A program made the position numbers and the translations under genes. DNA of 64,000 nt, from the NCBI GenBank assembly GCA_019054805.1, contig JAHQIY010000043.1:124001-188000 (forward strand), in the 5' to 3' direction. Positions 37,381-46,492 of the stretch are shown here, one piece after another (the stretch's first letter is position 1; each line of letters opens with the position of its first letter). The notes below the pieces were generated by a model, which was not told the DNA's origin, did no database searches, and saw nothing but the letters and a program-made list of their open reading frames with translations. This DNA is from Brachionus manjavacas (Eukaryota; Rotifera; Eurotatoria; Ploima; Brachionidae).

Positions 37381-39042
37381 ATGAAGCAAGGCCTGATCGT
37401 AAAAAGCGCTATTAGCGCAGCTATCCTGGCAACTCTAGCTGGTTGTGCAACGGCACCACAACACGAGTGGGAAGCAGACAAAACTTATAAGTTGACTGTT
37501 CTACATACTAACGACCACCACGGTCGCTTCTGGCAGAACAAATACGGCGAGTACGGCATGGCTGCTCGTAAAACACTTATTGATGAGCTTCGCGCAGAGA
37601 TCGCTGCAGAAGGTGGTAGCTCGCTACTGCTATCTGGTGGTGACATCAACACTGGTGTTCCAGAGTCAGATCTACAAGATGCTGAACCAGATTTCAAAGG
37701 CATGAGCAAAATTGGTTACGATGCAATGGCACTTGGTAACCACGAGTTTGACAACCCTCTTGAAGTTCTGATGAAACAGAAAGAGTGGGCGAACTTCCCA
37801 ATGCTTTCTGCAAACATCTACGACAAAGAGACTGGTGAACGTATGTTCCAGGCTTACGAGATGTTTGAGCTACAGGGTATTAAAGTTGCTGTTATCGGTC
37901 TAACAACAGAAGATACGCAGAAAATCGGTAACCCAGAATTTATCGGTGGCATCGATTTCCGTGATCCTAAAGAAGAAGCGAAGCAGCTAATCGCTGAGCT
38001 TGAGAAAACTGAAAAACCAGATCTTATCTTCGCGGTTACTCACATGGGTCACTACGAAGATGGTAAGCGTGGCGTAAACGCACCTGGTGATGTAGCACTA
38101 GCTCGTTACCTAGATGAAGGTTCTCTAGATATGATCGTTGGTGGTCACTCGCAAGAACCTGTATGTATGGAAGCGCCAAACGTTGTTAAGAAAAACTTCA
38201 AGCCTTCTGATGAGTGTAAGCCAGACCTACAAAACGGCACCTACATTGTTCAGGCGCACGAGTGGGGTAAATATGTAGGCCGTGCTGATTACGAATTCCG
38301 TAACGGCGAGCTACAAATGGTAAGCTACGACCTAATCCCAGTTAACCTGAAGAAAAAGGTTAAAATTGACGGTAAGAAGCAGCGTGTTCTTATCGAAGAT
38401 GAGATTGCAGAAGATACAGAACTGCTAGAATTCCTACGCCCTTACCAAGAGAAAGGTAAAGCGCAGCTAGACGTTAAGATTGCTGAAACTAACGGCAAGC
38501 TGGAAGGTGACCGTAACGTAGTTCGTTTCCAACAGACTAACCTAGGTCGTCTAATCGCAACGGCTCATATGGAGCGCGCGAAAGCTGACTTTGCTGTAAT
38601 GAACTCTGGTGGTGTGCGTGATTCTATCGCTGCGGGTGAAGTGACATACAAAGACGTACTGACGGTACAACCATTTGGCAATATCCTGACTTACACAGAC
38701 ATGTCTGGTCAAGAAGTGATGGATTACCTAAACGTTGTTGCAACTAAGCCAGTAGACTCTGGTGCGTACGCTCAGTTCGCAGGTATCTCAATGACAGTTG
38801 CTGATGGTAAAGTTTCAAATGTCTTCATCGGTGGCAAACAGCTTCGTCTAGATGAGACTTACCGCTTTACAGTACCTAGCTTCAACGCATCAGGTGGTGA
38901 CGGCTATCCTAAACTAATGGGTCACCCAGGTTTTGTTAACACTGGTTTCGTTGATGCAGAAGTACTAAAAGAGTACCTAGAGTCAAACAGCCCAATCGAT
39001 GTGAACAAATACGCACCATCAGGTGAGATTGTTTACAAGTAA
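37381..39042 (+). CDS. nutA: 5'-nucleotidase lipoprotein NutA
   Basis: 553 residues from the ATG at 37381, seven bases after AAAAGG; an ATG at 37375 and a GTG at 37348 are less well placed. Lipobox LAGC. The N-terminal metallophosphoesterase domain has HTNDHHGRF, GGDINTGVPES, GNHEFD and GGHSQEP. The C-terminal 5'-nucleotidase domain has MNSGGVRDSIAAGEVTYKDVLTVQPFGN and FNASGGDGYPKL. In Vibrio NutA dephosphorylates external nucleotides so that nucleosides and phosphate can be taken up. The unusually long 5' region (about 530 bases after the kdsA terminator) holds palindromes that may control it. Confidence 0.94.
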   Translation: MKQGLIVKSAISAAILATLAGCATAPQHEWEADKTYKLTVLHTNDHHGRFWQNKYGEYGMAARKTLIDELRAEIAAEGGSSLLLSGGDINTGVPESDLQDAEPDFKGMSKIGYDAMALGNHEFDNPLEVLMKQKEWANFPMLSANIYDKETGERMFQAYEMFELQGIKVAVIGLTTEDTQKIGNPEFIGGIDFRDPKEEAKQLIAELEKTEKPDLIFAVTHMGHYEDGKRGVNAPGDVALARYLDEGSLDMIVGGHSQEPVCMEAPNVVKKNFKPSDECKPDLQNGTYIVQAHEWGKYVGRADYEFRNGELQMVSYDLIPVNLKKKVKIDGKKQRVLIEDEIAEDTELLEFLRPYQEKGKAQLDVKIAETNGKLEGDRNVVRFQQTNLGRLIATAHMERAKADFAVMNSGGVRDSIAAGEVTYKDVLTVQPFGNILTYTDMSGQEVMDYLNVVATKPVDSGAYAQFAGISMTVADGKVSNVFIGGKQLRLDETYRFTVPSFNASGGDGYPKLMGHPGFVNTGFVDAEVLKEYLESNSPIDVNKYAPSGEIVYK

Positions 39043-39073
39043 GTTGACACCAACTTATAACGGTCTTTAAGCT

Positions 39074-39105
39074 AAAGCGCTGCTCAAATGAGCAGCGCTT
39101 TTTGT
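39074..39105 (+). terminator. Terminator after nutA
   Basis: Perfect stem AAAGCGCTGCTC/GAGCAGCGCTTT with an AAAT loop and T-run; ybaK follows 24 bases on. Confidence 0.93.
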
Positions 39106-39127
39106 TTTGTCTAAAGTTGGAGGGAAT

Positions 39128-39601
39128 ATGACTCCTGCAATAAATCTCGCTAAGAAGAAAAAAATTGCTCACACCATTCACCAGTACCATCATGACCCTA
39201 GAGCTGTAAGCTATGGTTTAGAGGCGGTAGAGGCTCTTGGGCAAAATCCTGAACAGGTCTTCAAAACCTTGCTATTTTGCTTAAACGGAGAGCCGAAAAA
39301 CCTCGCGGTGGCGGTGATCCCCGTTGACCAGAAGCTCAACCTAAAGCAGGCAGCCAAAGCGGCAAAAGGCAAAAAAGCAGAGATGGCCAATCCGGACATC
39401 GCGCAGAAAACCACAGGGTATGTTGTGGGAGGTATTAGCCCACTAGGACAAAAAAAGGCTCTACCAACGTTTATCCATCAAAGTGCAGTTGGACAAGAAA
39501 CGATTTGTGTCAGCGCGGGTAAACGAGGTTTAGAAATTGAGTTATCACCGCAAGATTTAGCAAGCCTAACCCGCGGTCAGTTTGCTGAGCTGTGTGGGTA
39601 A
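39128..39601 (+). CDS. ybaK: Cys-tRNA(Pro) deacylase YbaK
   Basis: 157 residues from the ATG at 39128, behind a strong GGAGGG ribosome site. It is a YbaK/ProX-domain protein: HHDPRAVSYGLEAVEALGQNPEQVFKTLLF, KAAKGKKAEMANPDIAQKTTGYVVGGISPLGQKK. YbaK hydrolyses Cys-tRNA(Pro) formed by ProRS misacylation. Single gene between the nutA terminator and the repeat region. Confidence 0.93.
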   Translation: MTPAINLAKKKKIAHTIHQYHHDPRAVSYGLEAVEALGQNPEQVFKTLLFCLNGEPKNLAVAVIPVDQKLNLKQAAKAAKGKKAEMANPDIAQKTTGYVVGGISPLGQKKALPTFIHQSAVGQETICVSAGKRGLEIELSPQDLASLTRGQFAELCG

Positions 39602-39604
39602 GGG

Positions 39605-39700
39605 GTCAGGGAACGGACTTCGTCCTTCGGGATTTTGGAACGGGCTACGCCCTGCTAAAAGTTTTATAGAGTGTTGACAGGACTTGTCCTTTGGAAGACA
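39605..39700. repeat. Palindromic intergenic repeat mosaic (copy 2)
   Basis: Short palindromes GGACttcGTCC, GGGCtacGCCC and AGGACttGTCCT in the order seen after flgJ (17471-17584). It shares the phrase TTGGAACGGGCT with that copy and leads into an 8-bp tandem array. Confidence 0.55.
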
Positions 39701-39702
39701 CA

Positions 39703-39798
39703 GTTTTCTAGTTTTCTAGTTTTCTAGTTTTCTAGTTTTCTAGTTTTCTAGTTTTCTAGTTTTCTAGTTTTCTAGTTTTCTAGTTCTCCAGTTCTCCA
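39703..39798. repeat. 8-bp tandem array (GTTTTCTA x10, GTTCTCCA x2)
   Basis: Ten perfect GTTTTCTA units, then two GTTCTCCA units. The flgK-side array, rotated, is GCTCTCCA. The three units differ from one another only by C-to-T changes, so the arrays are probably related. Confidence 0.93.
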
Positions 39799-39827
39799 AA
39801 AAAGGGTTGACGCAAAACGCCAACCCT
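39797..39827 (-). terminator. Terminator of uraA
   Basis: Minus strand AGGGTTG...CAACCCT stem followed by six T. It is nearly the same sequence as the orphan hairpin at 17706-17735. Confidence 0.75.
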
Positions 39828-39839
39828 CCAAAACTGTTC

Positions 39840-39873
39840 GATTCTCGATTCTCGATTCTCGATTCTCGATTCT
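39840..39873. repeat. 7-bp tandem array at the uraA 3' end
   Basis: Four units of GATTCTC plus GATTCT. The final bases overlap the uraA stop codon (39872-39874). Confidence 0.9.
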
Positions 39874-41116
39874 ACTTCGTTTCTTCTTCCATTTGCGCAT
39901 TATCCACGACGTGGTTTTCGCCCAAATCTCTTGGTAGAACTAGGTTAAGTAGAATCGCCACGATACCACACAGGCTAACACCTTGTAGGCTGAACTCACC
40001 GATACCGAAAGCCATACCACCGATACCAAACACCAGGGTAATAGCAACGATAACTAGGTTGCGAGACTTGTGGAGGTCAACATTGTTCTTAATCAGCGTG
40101 TTTAATCCAACCGTCGCAATCGAACCAAACAATAGGATCATGATGCCGCCCATAACAGGCATAGGGATGGTTTGTAGCACTGCGCCGAGTTTCCCAACTA
40201 ATGCAAGAACAATGGCACTTACCGCTGCCCATGTCATGATGACTGGGTTGAACGCTTTAGTCAGCATGACCGCGCCTGTTACCTCAGAGTAGGTGGTATT
40301 TGGCGGTGCACCAACCATTGATGCTGCAATAGTCGCCACCCCGTCACCAGTAATTGTGCGGTGTAAACCTGGTTTCTTAATGTAGTTTTTGCCCGTCACG
40401 TTCGAAATTGCCAGCATATCGCCAACGTGTTCTACAGCCGGAGCAATCGCGACCGGAATCATAAATAGGATTGCGTTGATGTTAAATTCAGGCGTTGTAA
40501 AGTTTGGTAGAGCGAACCAAGCCGCTTCTTGTACTGGTGTAAAATCGACAATGCCGTAACCAAGACTCAAAGCGTAGCCGACAACAATACCGCCTAGAAT
40601 AGGGGTTAGTTTTAGGAAACCTTTGGCGAACACACTTAAAACGATAGTGGTAAGCAGAGAAGCAACTGAAATAACCAGTGAAGCGTCTGCGTCGATCACT
40701 TGAGAGCCGTCTACTTTACCTAGCGCCATGTTGACTGCGACTGGAGCTAGACCCAAACCGATAACCATGATTACAGGGCCGACCACAACCGGTGGAAGTA
40801 GTTTGTGAATGATTTCAACGCCACGTACTTTGATCAGTGCACCCATCGCAACGTAAACAAAACCTGCTGCCATTAGGCCACCCATGGTCGCAGGGACGCC
40901 CCAAGTTTGAACGCCGTAAAGGATTGGAGCGATAAAAGCGAAAGAAGAAGCAAGGAAGATAGGGACAGAGCGGCGGGTTACAAGTTGAAATAAAAGGGTT
41001 CCGACACCTGCACCAAATAGAGCAACACTAGGATCTAATCCTGTCAGCAATGGAACTAATACAAGAGCCCCAAATGCGACAAACAACATCTGCGCACCTT
41101 GAATGGCGTTTTTCAT
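39872..41116 (-). CDS. uraA: Uracil permease
   Basis: 414 residues with about 12-14 hydrophobic helices. It has nucleobase-ascorbate transporter features: the start MKNAIQGAQMLFVAFGALVLVPLLTGLDPS, a conserved AIAPAVEHVGDMLAISNVTGKNY segment (His and Glu for uracil and proton binding) and GGAPNTTYSEVTG-like GAPPNTTYSEVTGAV. UraA is a proton-coupled inner-membrane uracil importer. It stands alone; upp, its usual partner, is not adjacent. A PurR-like operator lies 81 bases upstream of the start. The acidic C-terminus (MEEETK) ends in a tandem repeat. Confidence 0.93.
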   Translation of the reverse strand: MKNAIQGAQMLFVAFGALVLVPLLTGLDPSVALFGAGVGTLLFQLVTRRSVPIFLASSFAFIAPILYGVQTWGVPATMGGLMAAGFVYVAMGALIKVRGVEIIHKLLPPVVVGPVIMVIGLGLAPVAVNMALGKVDGSQVIDADASLVISVASLLTTIVLSVFAKGFLKLTPILGGIVVGYALSLGYGIVDFTPVQEAAWFALPNFTTPEFNINAILFMIPVAIAPAVEHVGDMLAISNVTGKNYIKKPGLHRTITGDGVATIAASMVGAPPNTTYSEVTGAVMLTKAFNPVIMTWAAVSAIVLALVGKLGAVLQTIPMPVMGGIMILLFGSIATVGLNTLIKNNVDLHKSRNLVIVAITLVFGIGGMAFGIGEFSLQGVSLCGIVAILLNLVLPRDLGENHVVDNAQMEEETK

Positions 41117-41196
41117 GGGTTATTCCTTTAAGTGGCAAAGCTAAAAGCAGTATAAAACTGCTCAACAAAAATAAAATTCGCGGGATTTTATCATTA

Positions 41197-41212
41197 TGCC
41201 AAACGTTTGCAA
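41197..41212. promoter_or_regulatory. PurR-like operator upstream of uraA
   Basis: TGCCAAACGTTTGCAA contains the same 11-bp core CAAACGTTTGC as the site before nutA. It sits in the region between uraA and the divergent DUF2066 gene. Confidence 0.45.
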
Positions 41213-41376
41213 TCTGAACTGGATCAAATAATTCATTATTTATCTATTCGTCAATGTGATGGCTTTGTGAAGGGAAATTTAGAATCAAGCTAAGTTTCTA
41301 GACCTTTAGTTGCTCCGGTCTCGATAGTTGCTTATCATCAACGTTTAACGTGTAAGAAACTGATCTTAGGAAGTGT

Positions 41377-42636
41377 ATGCGTCATCTAGCTTTGTTCATT
41401 TTGGGTCTGGTCGCTCTACCTGCATTGGCTTTAACCAATGTCGACCTATACCAAACGGAAGTTGTATTAGACCAAGCGGCTGACAATGCCGATGCCAAAG
41501 CGCGAGCTGAAGGCATGAAAGAAGTGATAGTGCGTGCTTCAGGCGACCGTAATGCGGTGTCTAATGAAGTGGTGCAAAAGGCGCTTAAACAGAGTTCTCA
41601 ATACGTGGCTCAACTTAGCTACGGTCAAGTTAATGAGCAGCAATCATTACGCATGGTGTTTAGTGCGCCTCATATTCGTTCACTACTGAGTCAAGCTCAG
41701 TTGCCGATTTGGCCTGCCGCTCGCGCGAATCTATTGGTTTGGTTAGTCGAAGAAGGGCAAGCGGATCGCAACATCATTTGGGAGCACTCGCCATCATTGG
41801 TGTTAGACCAAATGAAGCAGCAAGCAGCAAAGCGCGGCCTGCCACTCACCGTACCTGTCGGTGATTTCGATGATATCACTGGTGTTGCAGTCTCCGATTT
41901 GTGGGGTGGTTTCATCCAACCTGTTGGCCAAGCCAGTCAGCGTTATCCAGTTGATGGTGTGCTGGTGGTGAAAGCGCAAGGCAATAGCTTAAGATGGACC
42001 TTATATGATCAGCGTCCTGCTTCAATTGGTGTTACTCGTCAGGCTCCTTTAGCAGGGTCTAACAATGGTATCGATGCTGCGGATAAAATGATCAACCAGA
42101 TCAGTGATTACTATGCTAAGAAGAGCGCGGTTGTTGTTGCAAGTGAGTCTTCTGAAGCGGTAAAAGTTCGCTTTACTGAACTCAATGATGCAGTGAGCTT
42201 TTTTACTTTAGAGAACCAACTGAAGAAGCTAAGTTCAGTGGCATCTATTGATATCCTTAAAATTCAAGGCAATCAAGTGACATTCAACGTGCACCTACTG
42301 TCTACTCAACAAGAGTTTGAACAAGAAGTGCGCCGTATGCGCGATGTGACTCAGCTAGAAAGTGTCACGGATGAGCCGCAAAGTATCGCTCCTGAAGTGA
42401 TTGAACCATCTATTGAGACATTGCCTGTCGAGGGTGATAACTTAGCTCAAGGCAACGAGGCGACAACTTTTGAGCCAGTACAGGCTATTGAAGCTGCCCC
42501 AGAAGTGATTCCGACTGAGATGATCTTACTGTTTGAGTGGCAAGGTAAGCCGTATGTTGCTCCAGTATCGGACATGTCAGATGTTACCGCACCTATTGAG
42601 AGTGAGACCTCTGGGCTAGAGGTTAGTACTCAGTAA
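41377..42636 (+). CDS. DUF2066-family exported protein
   Basis: 419 residues with a signal peptide (MRHLALFILGLVALPALA). The conserved DUF2066 region covers about 20-290 (TNVDLYQTEVVLDQAADNADAKARAEGMKEVIVRASGDRNAV; ARANLLVWLVEEGQADRNIIWEHSP; PVGDFDDITGVAVSDLWGGF). The tail is acidic and variable. The function is unknown; it is a periplasmic or membrane-attached protein conserved in Vibrio beside uraA. A bidirectional terminator follows. Confidence 0.85.
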   Translation: MRHLALFILGLVALPALALTNVDLYQTEVVLDQAADNADAKARAEGMKEVIVRASGDRNAVSNEVVQKALKQSSQYVAQLSYGQVNEQQSLRMVFSAPHIRSLLSQAQLPIWPAARANLLVWLVEEGQADRNIIWEHSPSLVLDQMKQQAAKRGLPLTVPVGDFDDITGVAVSDLWGGFIQPVGQASQRYPVDGVLVVKAQGNSLRWTLYDQRPASIGVTRQAPLAGSNNGIDAADKMINQISDYYAKKSAVVVASESSEAVKVRFTELNDAVSFFTLENQLKKLSSVASIDILKIQGNQVTFNVHLLSTQQEFEQEVRRMRDVTQLESVTDEPQSIAPEVIEPSIETLPVEGDNLAQGNEATTFEPVQAIEAAPEVIPTEMILLFEWQGKPYVAPVSDMSDVTAPIESETSGLEVSTQ

Positions 42637-42658
42637 GCTTACTAAGTATGATGTCCAG

Positions 42659-42692
42659 AGCCCGCTATTGAGCTTTCAATAGCGGGCTTTTG
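42659..42692. terminator. Terminator after the DUF2066 gene
   Basis: Stem AGCCCGCTATTGA/TCAATAGCGGGCT with a T-run on the plus strand. Confidence 0.92.
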
Positions 42693-42695
42693 CTT

Positions 42696-42739
42696 ATACC
42701 AAGCAGAATAAATATCTGATCACTAGTCCTGATTGGTAT
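42696..42739. repeat. Copy 2 of the dispersed palindromic repeat
   Basis: Arms ATACCAA/TTGGTAT enclose CAG...CTG and the 18-bp core AGAATAAATATCTGATCA, which is identical to 24295-24312. Form and spread suggest a small intergenic element. Confidence 0.6.
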
Positions 42740-42809
42740 TATTGTGGTTCACAATGTAAAAAAGTTTTGTTGCCGTTTAGACCATAGACTCCGATATGTT
42801 CTACCTGAA

Positions 42810-43307
42810 TTACATAATGAGTTCTAAGGTAATGTCTTCGTATTGGTAGACTTTCCCACCGAAGCTTTTACTAAAAGCTTTGGCGTCATTTTCTTCACTA
42901 AAACTTGCGAGAGTACTTCCCATCGCACCTTTTTGGTTTGACCCGATAACATACCAGGCTGTTTTAGCATCGATAAAGTGCTCGTCATTGGGTTTATTCC
43001 AAGGTGACTGGCTCATATCATGTACATAGACTTCTTGTACTAGGCGAGCGTTTTCAGGTTGGAAAAGAAAAGCAAACAGATCCCTTGTGGAACAAAACTT
43101 GTTGATGTCTTGTTTATCCTTTTGATACGACTCACCTTTTGGCCCTGGGAAATTGCTGATAATCATCCCGCATAAATGGCACTCATCAGCACTTTCTATT
43201 GCTACTGCGTCGCGTAACATGGTTTGCTGCGGATCTTCACCACAGCCAATCAATAGTATCGAGAGAAGTAGCAATCCGCACCATTTGGTTAAAAAACGTT
43301 TGGTCAT
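42810..43307 (-). CDS. nosL: Copper chaperone lipoprotein NosL
   Basis: 165 residues with a lipoprotein signal ending LIGC (Cys22). The mature part has the NosL copper motif CHLCGMII and the later KFCSTRDLFAFL and VHDMSQSPW segments. NosL is an outer-membrane or periplasmic lipoprotein that delivers Cu(I) for the NosZ CuZ centre, working with NosDFY. Last gene of nosRZDFYL, 12 bases after nosY. Confidence 0.93.
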   Translation of the reverse strand: MTKRFLTKWCGLLLLSILLIGCGEDPQQTMLRDAVAIESADECHLCGMIISNFPGPKGESYQKDKQDINKFCSTRDLFAFLFQPENARLVQEVYVHDMSQSPWNKPNDEHFIDAKTAWYVIGSNQKGAMGSTLASFSEENDAKAFSKSFGGKVYQYEDITLELIM

Positions 43308-43319
43308 TGTTTGCCTCGC

Positions 43320-44138
43320 TTATAGTTTTTTCTGTCTAAAAATGGCCATGGCAATTCCTAGCGGAACGAGGACCCATGCCACCATAGTGATAAGTAAAGT
43401 TTGAGTGGAATAGCTAGAGTTTATTGCCACGGCGAGTACGCCACTGACATCAGAGGTATTGAGTGCTGATAGGTTTACTAATCGAAATAGATCTGCCGGG
43501 TTCAGCATCATTATTTGGACAAGGCTATGTTGTGAAAATCCTTCATCAACACCAACAAGTAAGGCAAGTAGAGTGAGGTCAAACACCAATACAAAGAATA
43601 ACCATACCAGCAGGGCTGCTCCTGCGGCTTTAGACTTTTCAGCGGAGAGTAAGCTAATCACATAGGCTAAGCAGATGAAAACTAGCCCAAGTAAAATCGA
43701 GCTAAGGATAAAAAGTGCAAACGCACTAACAACGGCTTGCAAAGAGCTAGATAGGCTAAGTAAGACACCGGCACTGCCAAAACCTATAAAAGTTGCTAAT
43801 GAAATTATACTGCCTTGACCGAGAAACTTGCCCAGTAATAATTGCGAGTGGCTAATTGGATAGGTCATAAGCAGTAATAGGGTGCCTGACTCTTGTTCCC
43901 CGACAAAACTGTCATAACATAGTAGCAAGGCAATGAGTGGGATGATGAACACCGATAAACTCGACAGGCTTGCGATTGTGGTTGAAAGCGAAGGTGTGCT
44001 GATTTGACCAGACGCGGCACTGCCATAATAGCTAAGACCTATGGCCAGCAGTGAAAAAATCAATGTTATTGAAACTAACCAACGGTTTCGTAACCCATCT
44101 TGAAATTCTTTTATTCCAACGGCGATGATTGGGTTCAT
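43320..44138 (-). CDS. nosY: Nos ABC transporter permease NosY
   Basis: 272 residues with six hydrophobic helices and the ABC-2 permease FVGEQESGTLLLLMTYPISHSQLLLGKFLGQ segment. NosY pairs with NosF in the inner membrane and, with periplasmic NosD, supports CuZ maturation. Its start overlaps the nosF stop by 4 bases (ATGA). Confidence 0.93.
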   Translation of the reverse strand: MNPIIAVGIKEFQDGLRNRWLVSITLIFSLLAIGLSYYGSAASGQISTPSLSTTIASLSSLSVFIIPLIALLLCYDSFVGEQESGTLLLLMTYPISHSQLLLGKFLGQGSIISLATFIGFGSAGVLLSLSSSLQAVVSAFALFILSSILLGLVFICLAYVISLLSAEKSKAAGAALLVWLFFVLVFDLTLLALLVGVDEGFSQHSLVQIMMLNPADLFRLVNLSALNTSDVSGVLAVAINSSYSTQTLLITMVAWVLVPLGIAMAIFRQKKL

Positions 44139-45052
44139 AGTTTTACCTCCTTTTGCAAGCTATCGGAATGGCTAAGAAAGTACTGATATATCTGCTCAAG
44201 ATTGGCTGGGGTGACTTGAATATCTTGTAAGCTCTCGTGGTTTACCAACTCTTTCACTACGGTCATTGTCTCTGACTCTGGGATGTGTAGGCAGTTAGGA
44301 GTTGTCATAAAACCTGCAAGTCTTGGGTGAGCCGCCAACGCCCCATTTAGACCTTGGGTTTTGATCGTCACAGGGAGTTGAGCTTGCTGACGTAGACTTT
44401 CCAATGTACCAGTTGCAATGCATGTGCCTTGCGAAAGAATCATGGCTCGGTCGATATGCTTTTCGACACCGGGTAAAACATGCGAGCAAAGTAAAACGCT
44501 GGCACCTTTGTCTTTAAGCTGGTCAACACTGGTATAAAAGTCTTGTGTTGCTATTGGGTCCAAGCCTACGGTGGGCTCATCGAGCAGCAATAGTTTCGGC
44601 TCGCCCAAAAAGGCTTGCGCAAGACCAAGTCGTTGCCTCATACCTTTTGAGTAATGCTTAACCTTTTGATTTCTGGCGTCGTGTAGCCCAACGTCTTGAA
44701 GCAGAGATTTAACTTGTCCCTTAGGTACAGATTTAAGGCGAGAAAAATAAGTCAGTACTTCTAAGCCTGTGAGCTGATCATAGAAAGAGACGTTTTCAGG
44801 AAGATAGCCAATCGATTTGCGACTATGCCAAGCTTGCTTCGAGCACGGATCAGTATCAAAAACGCGCGCGGTTCCAGAGGTCACATCAATAATCCCTAGA
44901 ATGACCTTCATCATGGTTGTTTTCCCGGCACCATTGTGACCGAAAAGCCCTAGCGCCTCTCCTGCCTTAAGGGTCAGATTCACTTGATTGAGTGCTCTAA
45001 GTTGTTTGTATTGCTTAGAGACATTGTCGAGTTGAACAATAGCTAGACTCAT
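44135..45052 (-). CDS. nosF: Nos ABC transporter ATPase NosF
   Basis: 305 residues. Walker A GHNGAGKTT, signature YSKGMRQRLGLAQA, Walker B LLLLDEPTVGLDP and the H-loop CSHVLPG are intact. It powers the NosDFY maturation complex. Overlaps both neighbours by 4 bases, indicating coupled translation. Confidence 0.94.
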   Translation of the reverse strand: MSLAIVQLDNVSKQYKQLRALNQVNLTLKAGEALGLFGHNGAGKTTMMKVILGIIDVTSGTARVFDTDPCSKQAWHSRKSIGYLPENVSFYDQLTGLEVLTYFSRLKSVPKGQVKSLLQDVGLHDARNQKVKHYSKGMRQRLGLAQAFLGEPKLLLLDEPTVGLDPIATQDFYTSVDQLKDKGASVLLCSHVLPGVEKHIDRAMILSQGTCIATGTLESLRQQAQLPVTIKTQGLNGALAAHPRLAGFMTTPNCLHIPESETMTVVKELVNHESLQDIQVTPANLEQIYQYFLSHSDSLQKEVKL

Positions 45053-46422
45053 GATTGACTTTCCTCTTGATCAGAGCAGGTGGATACAAGTGTTGAACTC
45101 GATTCGGAGCTAGTGAGACAGGCAACAGCGGGGTGGCTCTCTGTTTGTCCGTCTTTTTGGTGTATCGGAGACACGAGCGGGTGAGAATCTTTTACTCCGG
45201 CCGGTTTTAATAGGGGAAACTGTTTCTGAATCCAGCGCAACATCAATACCGCAGGACTATCGAGCAGAACTCTAGATTCAGGGTATTGCCATACTAGCTT
45301 GTCGATACCATCATTTGGCTCAAAGGGAGTATCGCCGATATTGTCATTATCCAAGTCCCATCCCAGATAATTGCTCCAGAAGTTACCAACGCCTTGTTGA
45401 CTCCACTCTTGCTCGCGGGTGGAGACGTATTTAACTTGTGTAGGGTTATTGATAAAGCTATTACCGAAAATTTTCCCATTCTCAGAACCCGCAGTGAGGT
45501 GAATCCCAATTTCTGCGGTGTTAATGGTGTTGTAACTCAAGGTGTTGTAGCTCGAGTTGTAAACGAATATCCCTTTCCCTTCGCGACCAACCACTTTGTT
45601 TTCTGGTTTGGTCCAAACATTGTTTAGTGTGTTGTAGGAGATGTCTGAGTAAGTAATAAAATTCATCAAAATTCCGTAGTCCTCGCTACTCAGGCTACGG
45701 TTTCCTTTGACAGTTAGTTGTTTTGAACTCATAAGGGCATAGCCCGCTCGAGTATTGTAGGCCAGATTATCGATGACTTGATTGTGATGAGAATACATAT
45801 AGTGCACGCCGTAACGCAGGTCATGCATGGTATTGCTTCTAAGTTCGCTATCGGTACTTGATATGATGTACAAGCCATCTCGAGTCTGGCTAACTTTATT
45901 GTCAATAACGCGTGCGTTCTTCACGCCGGAGAGTTGGATGCCATTACCGCGGTCAGCGGAGCGAAGCTGAGGGTTGCCAACAATGGTGTTGTTTTCAATC
46001 AAGATTTGTTGAGCACGTTGGGTCCAGATTCCAAACCCGTCACCTTGCAGGAGGTTACTGCGGATCACTAAGTGACTAAGAGATTTATCGCTATACACTC
46101 CGGCATTTTGCTCTGTTAGGTCATCACCCCAGTTAACGATTTTTAAGCCATCGATGGTTACGTTTGAAGACAATAGTGTGAGGGCATTGCCCGTTCCCTG
46201 TGCATCAATGATAGCCTCATGAGTGCCGCGCAGAGTAATTCCATGCTTGATGGTGAAGTTGCCTAGATAGCGACCATTTGTCAGCGTGACTATATCGCCT
46301 TCGCTAAGGCTATCGAGCACACTCTGTAGGTCATCCTCGGTCGTGACGGTAAACTCACTACTGCGAGTAATGTGGCTAAAAAGAATTGCGATGAGGAACA
46401 ACAGCGAACAAGTTATTTTCAA
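45049..46422 (-). CDS. nosD: Periplasmic copper-processing protein NosD
   Basis: 457 residues from the TTG at 46422, chosen because AAGGGA lies just upstream and because the next residues form a signal peptide (KITCSLLFLIAILFSHITRSS). An upstream ATG at 46482 lies inside a hairpin stem, has no ribosome site and would put 20 polar residues before the signal. The body is a right-handed beta-helix of carbohydrate-binding-type repeats (IENNTIVGNP, IDNKVSQTRDGLYI, SYNTLNNVW). NosD receives copper in the periplasm and works with NosFY to mature NosZ. Confidence 0.9.
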   Translation of the reverse strand: MKITCSLLFLIAILFSHITRSSEFTVTTEDDLQSVLDSLSEGDIVTLTNGRYLGNFTIKHGITLRGTHEAIIDAQGTGNALTLLSSNVTIDGLKIVNWGDDLTEQNAGVYSDKSLSHLVIRSNLLQGDGFGIWTQRAQQILIENNTIVGNPQLRSADRGNGIQLSGVKNARVIDNKVSQTRDGLYIISSTDSELRSNTMHDLRYGVHYMYSHHNQVIDNLAYNTRAGYALMSSKQLTVKGNRSLSSEDYGILMNFITYSDISYNTLNNVWTKPENKVVGREGKGIFVYNSSYNTLSYNTINTAEIGIHLTAGSENGKIFGNSFINNPTQVKYVSTREQEWSQQGVGNFWSNYLGWDLDNDNIGDTPFEPNDGIDKLVWQYPESRVLLDSPAVLMLRWIQKQFPLLKPAGVKDSHPLVSPIHQKDGQTESHPAVACLTSSESSSTLVSTCSDQEESQS

Positions 46423-46458
46423 TGGCTTTCCCTTCTGAACATTGGCATCGTGGGGGAG

Positions 46459-46484
46459 CCTTGCCTCTACCGCTAGAGGCAAGG
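46459..46484 (-). promoter_or_regulatory. Hairpin between nosZ and nosD
   Basis: Perfect 11-bp stem CCTTGCCTCTA/TAGAGGCAAGG with a CCGC-type tetraloop and no T-run, starting 8 bases past the nosZ stop. It looks like an mRNA-stabilising or partial-attenuation element that keeps nosZ levels above those of nosDFYL. Confidence 0.6.
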
Positions 46485-46492
46485 ACTTAGTG

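Noticed and set aside
39807..40292. 161-residue plus-strand open frame
   Set aside because: It is antisense to uraA and begins in repeats; uraA codon pattern and protein family are clear.
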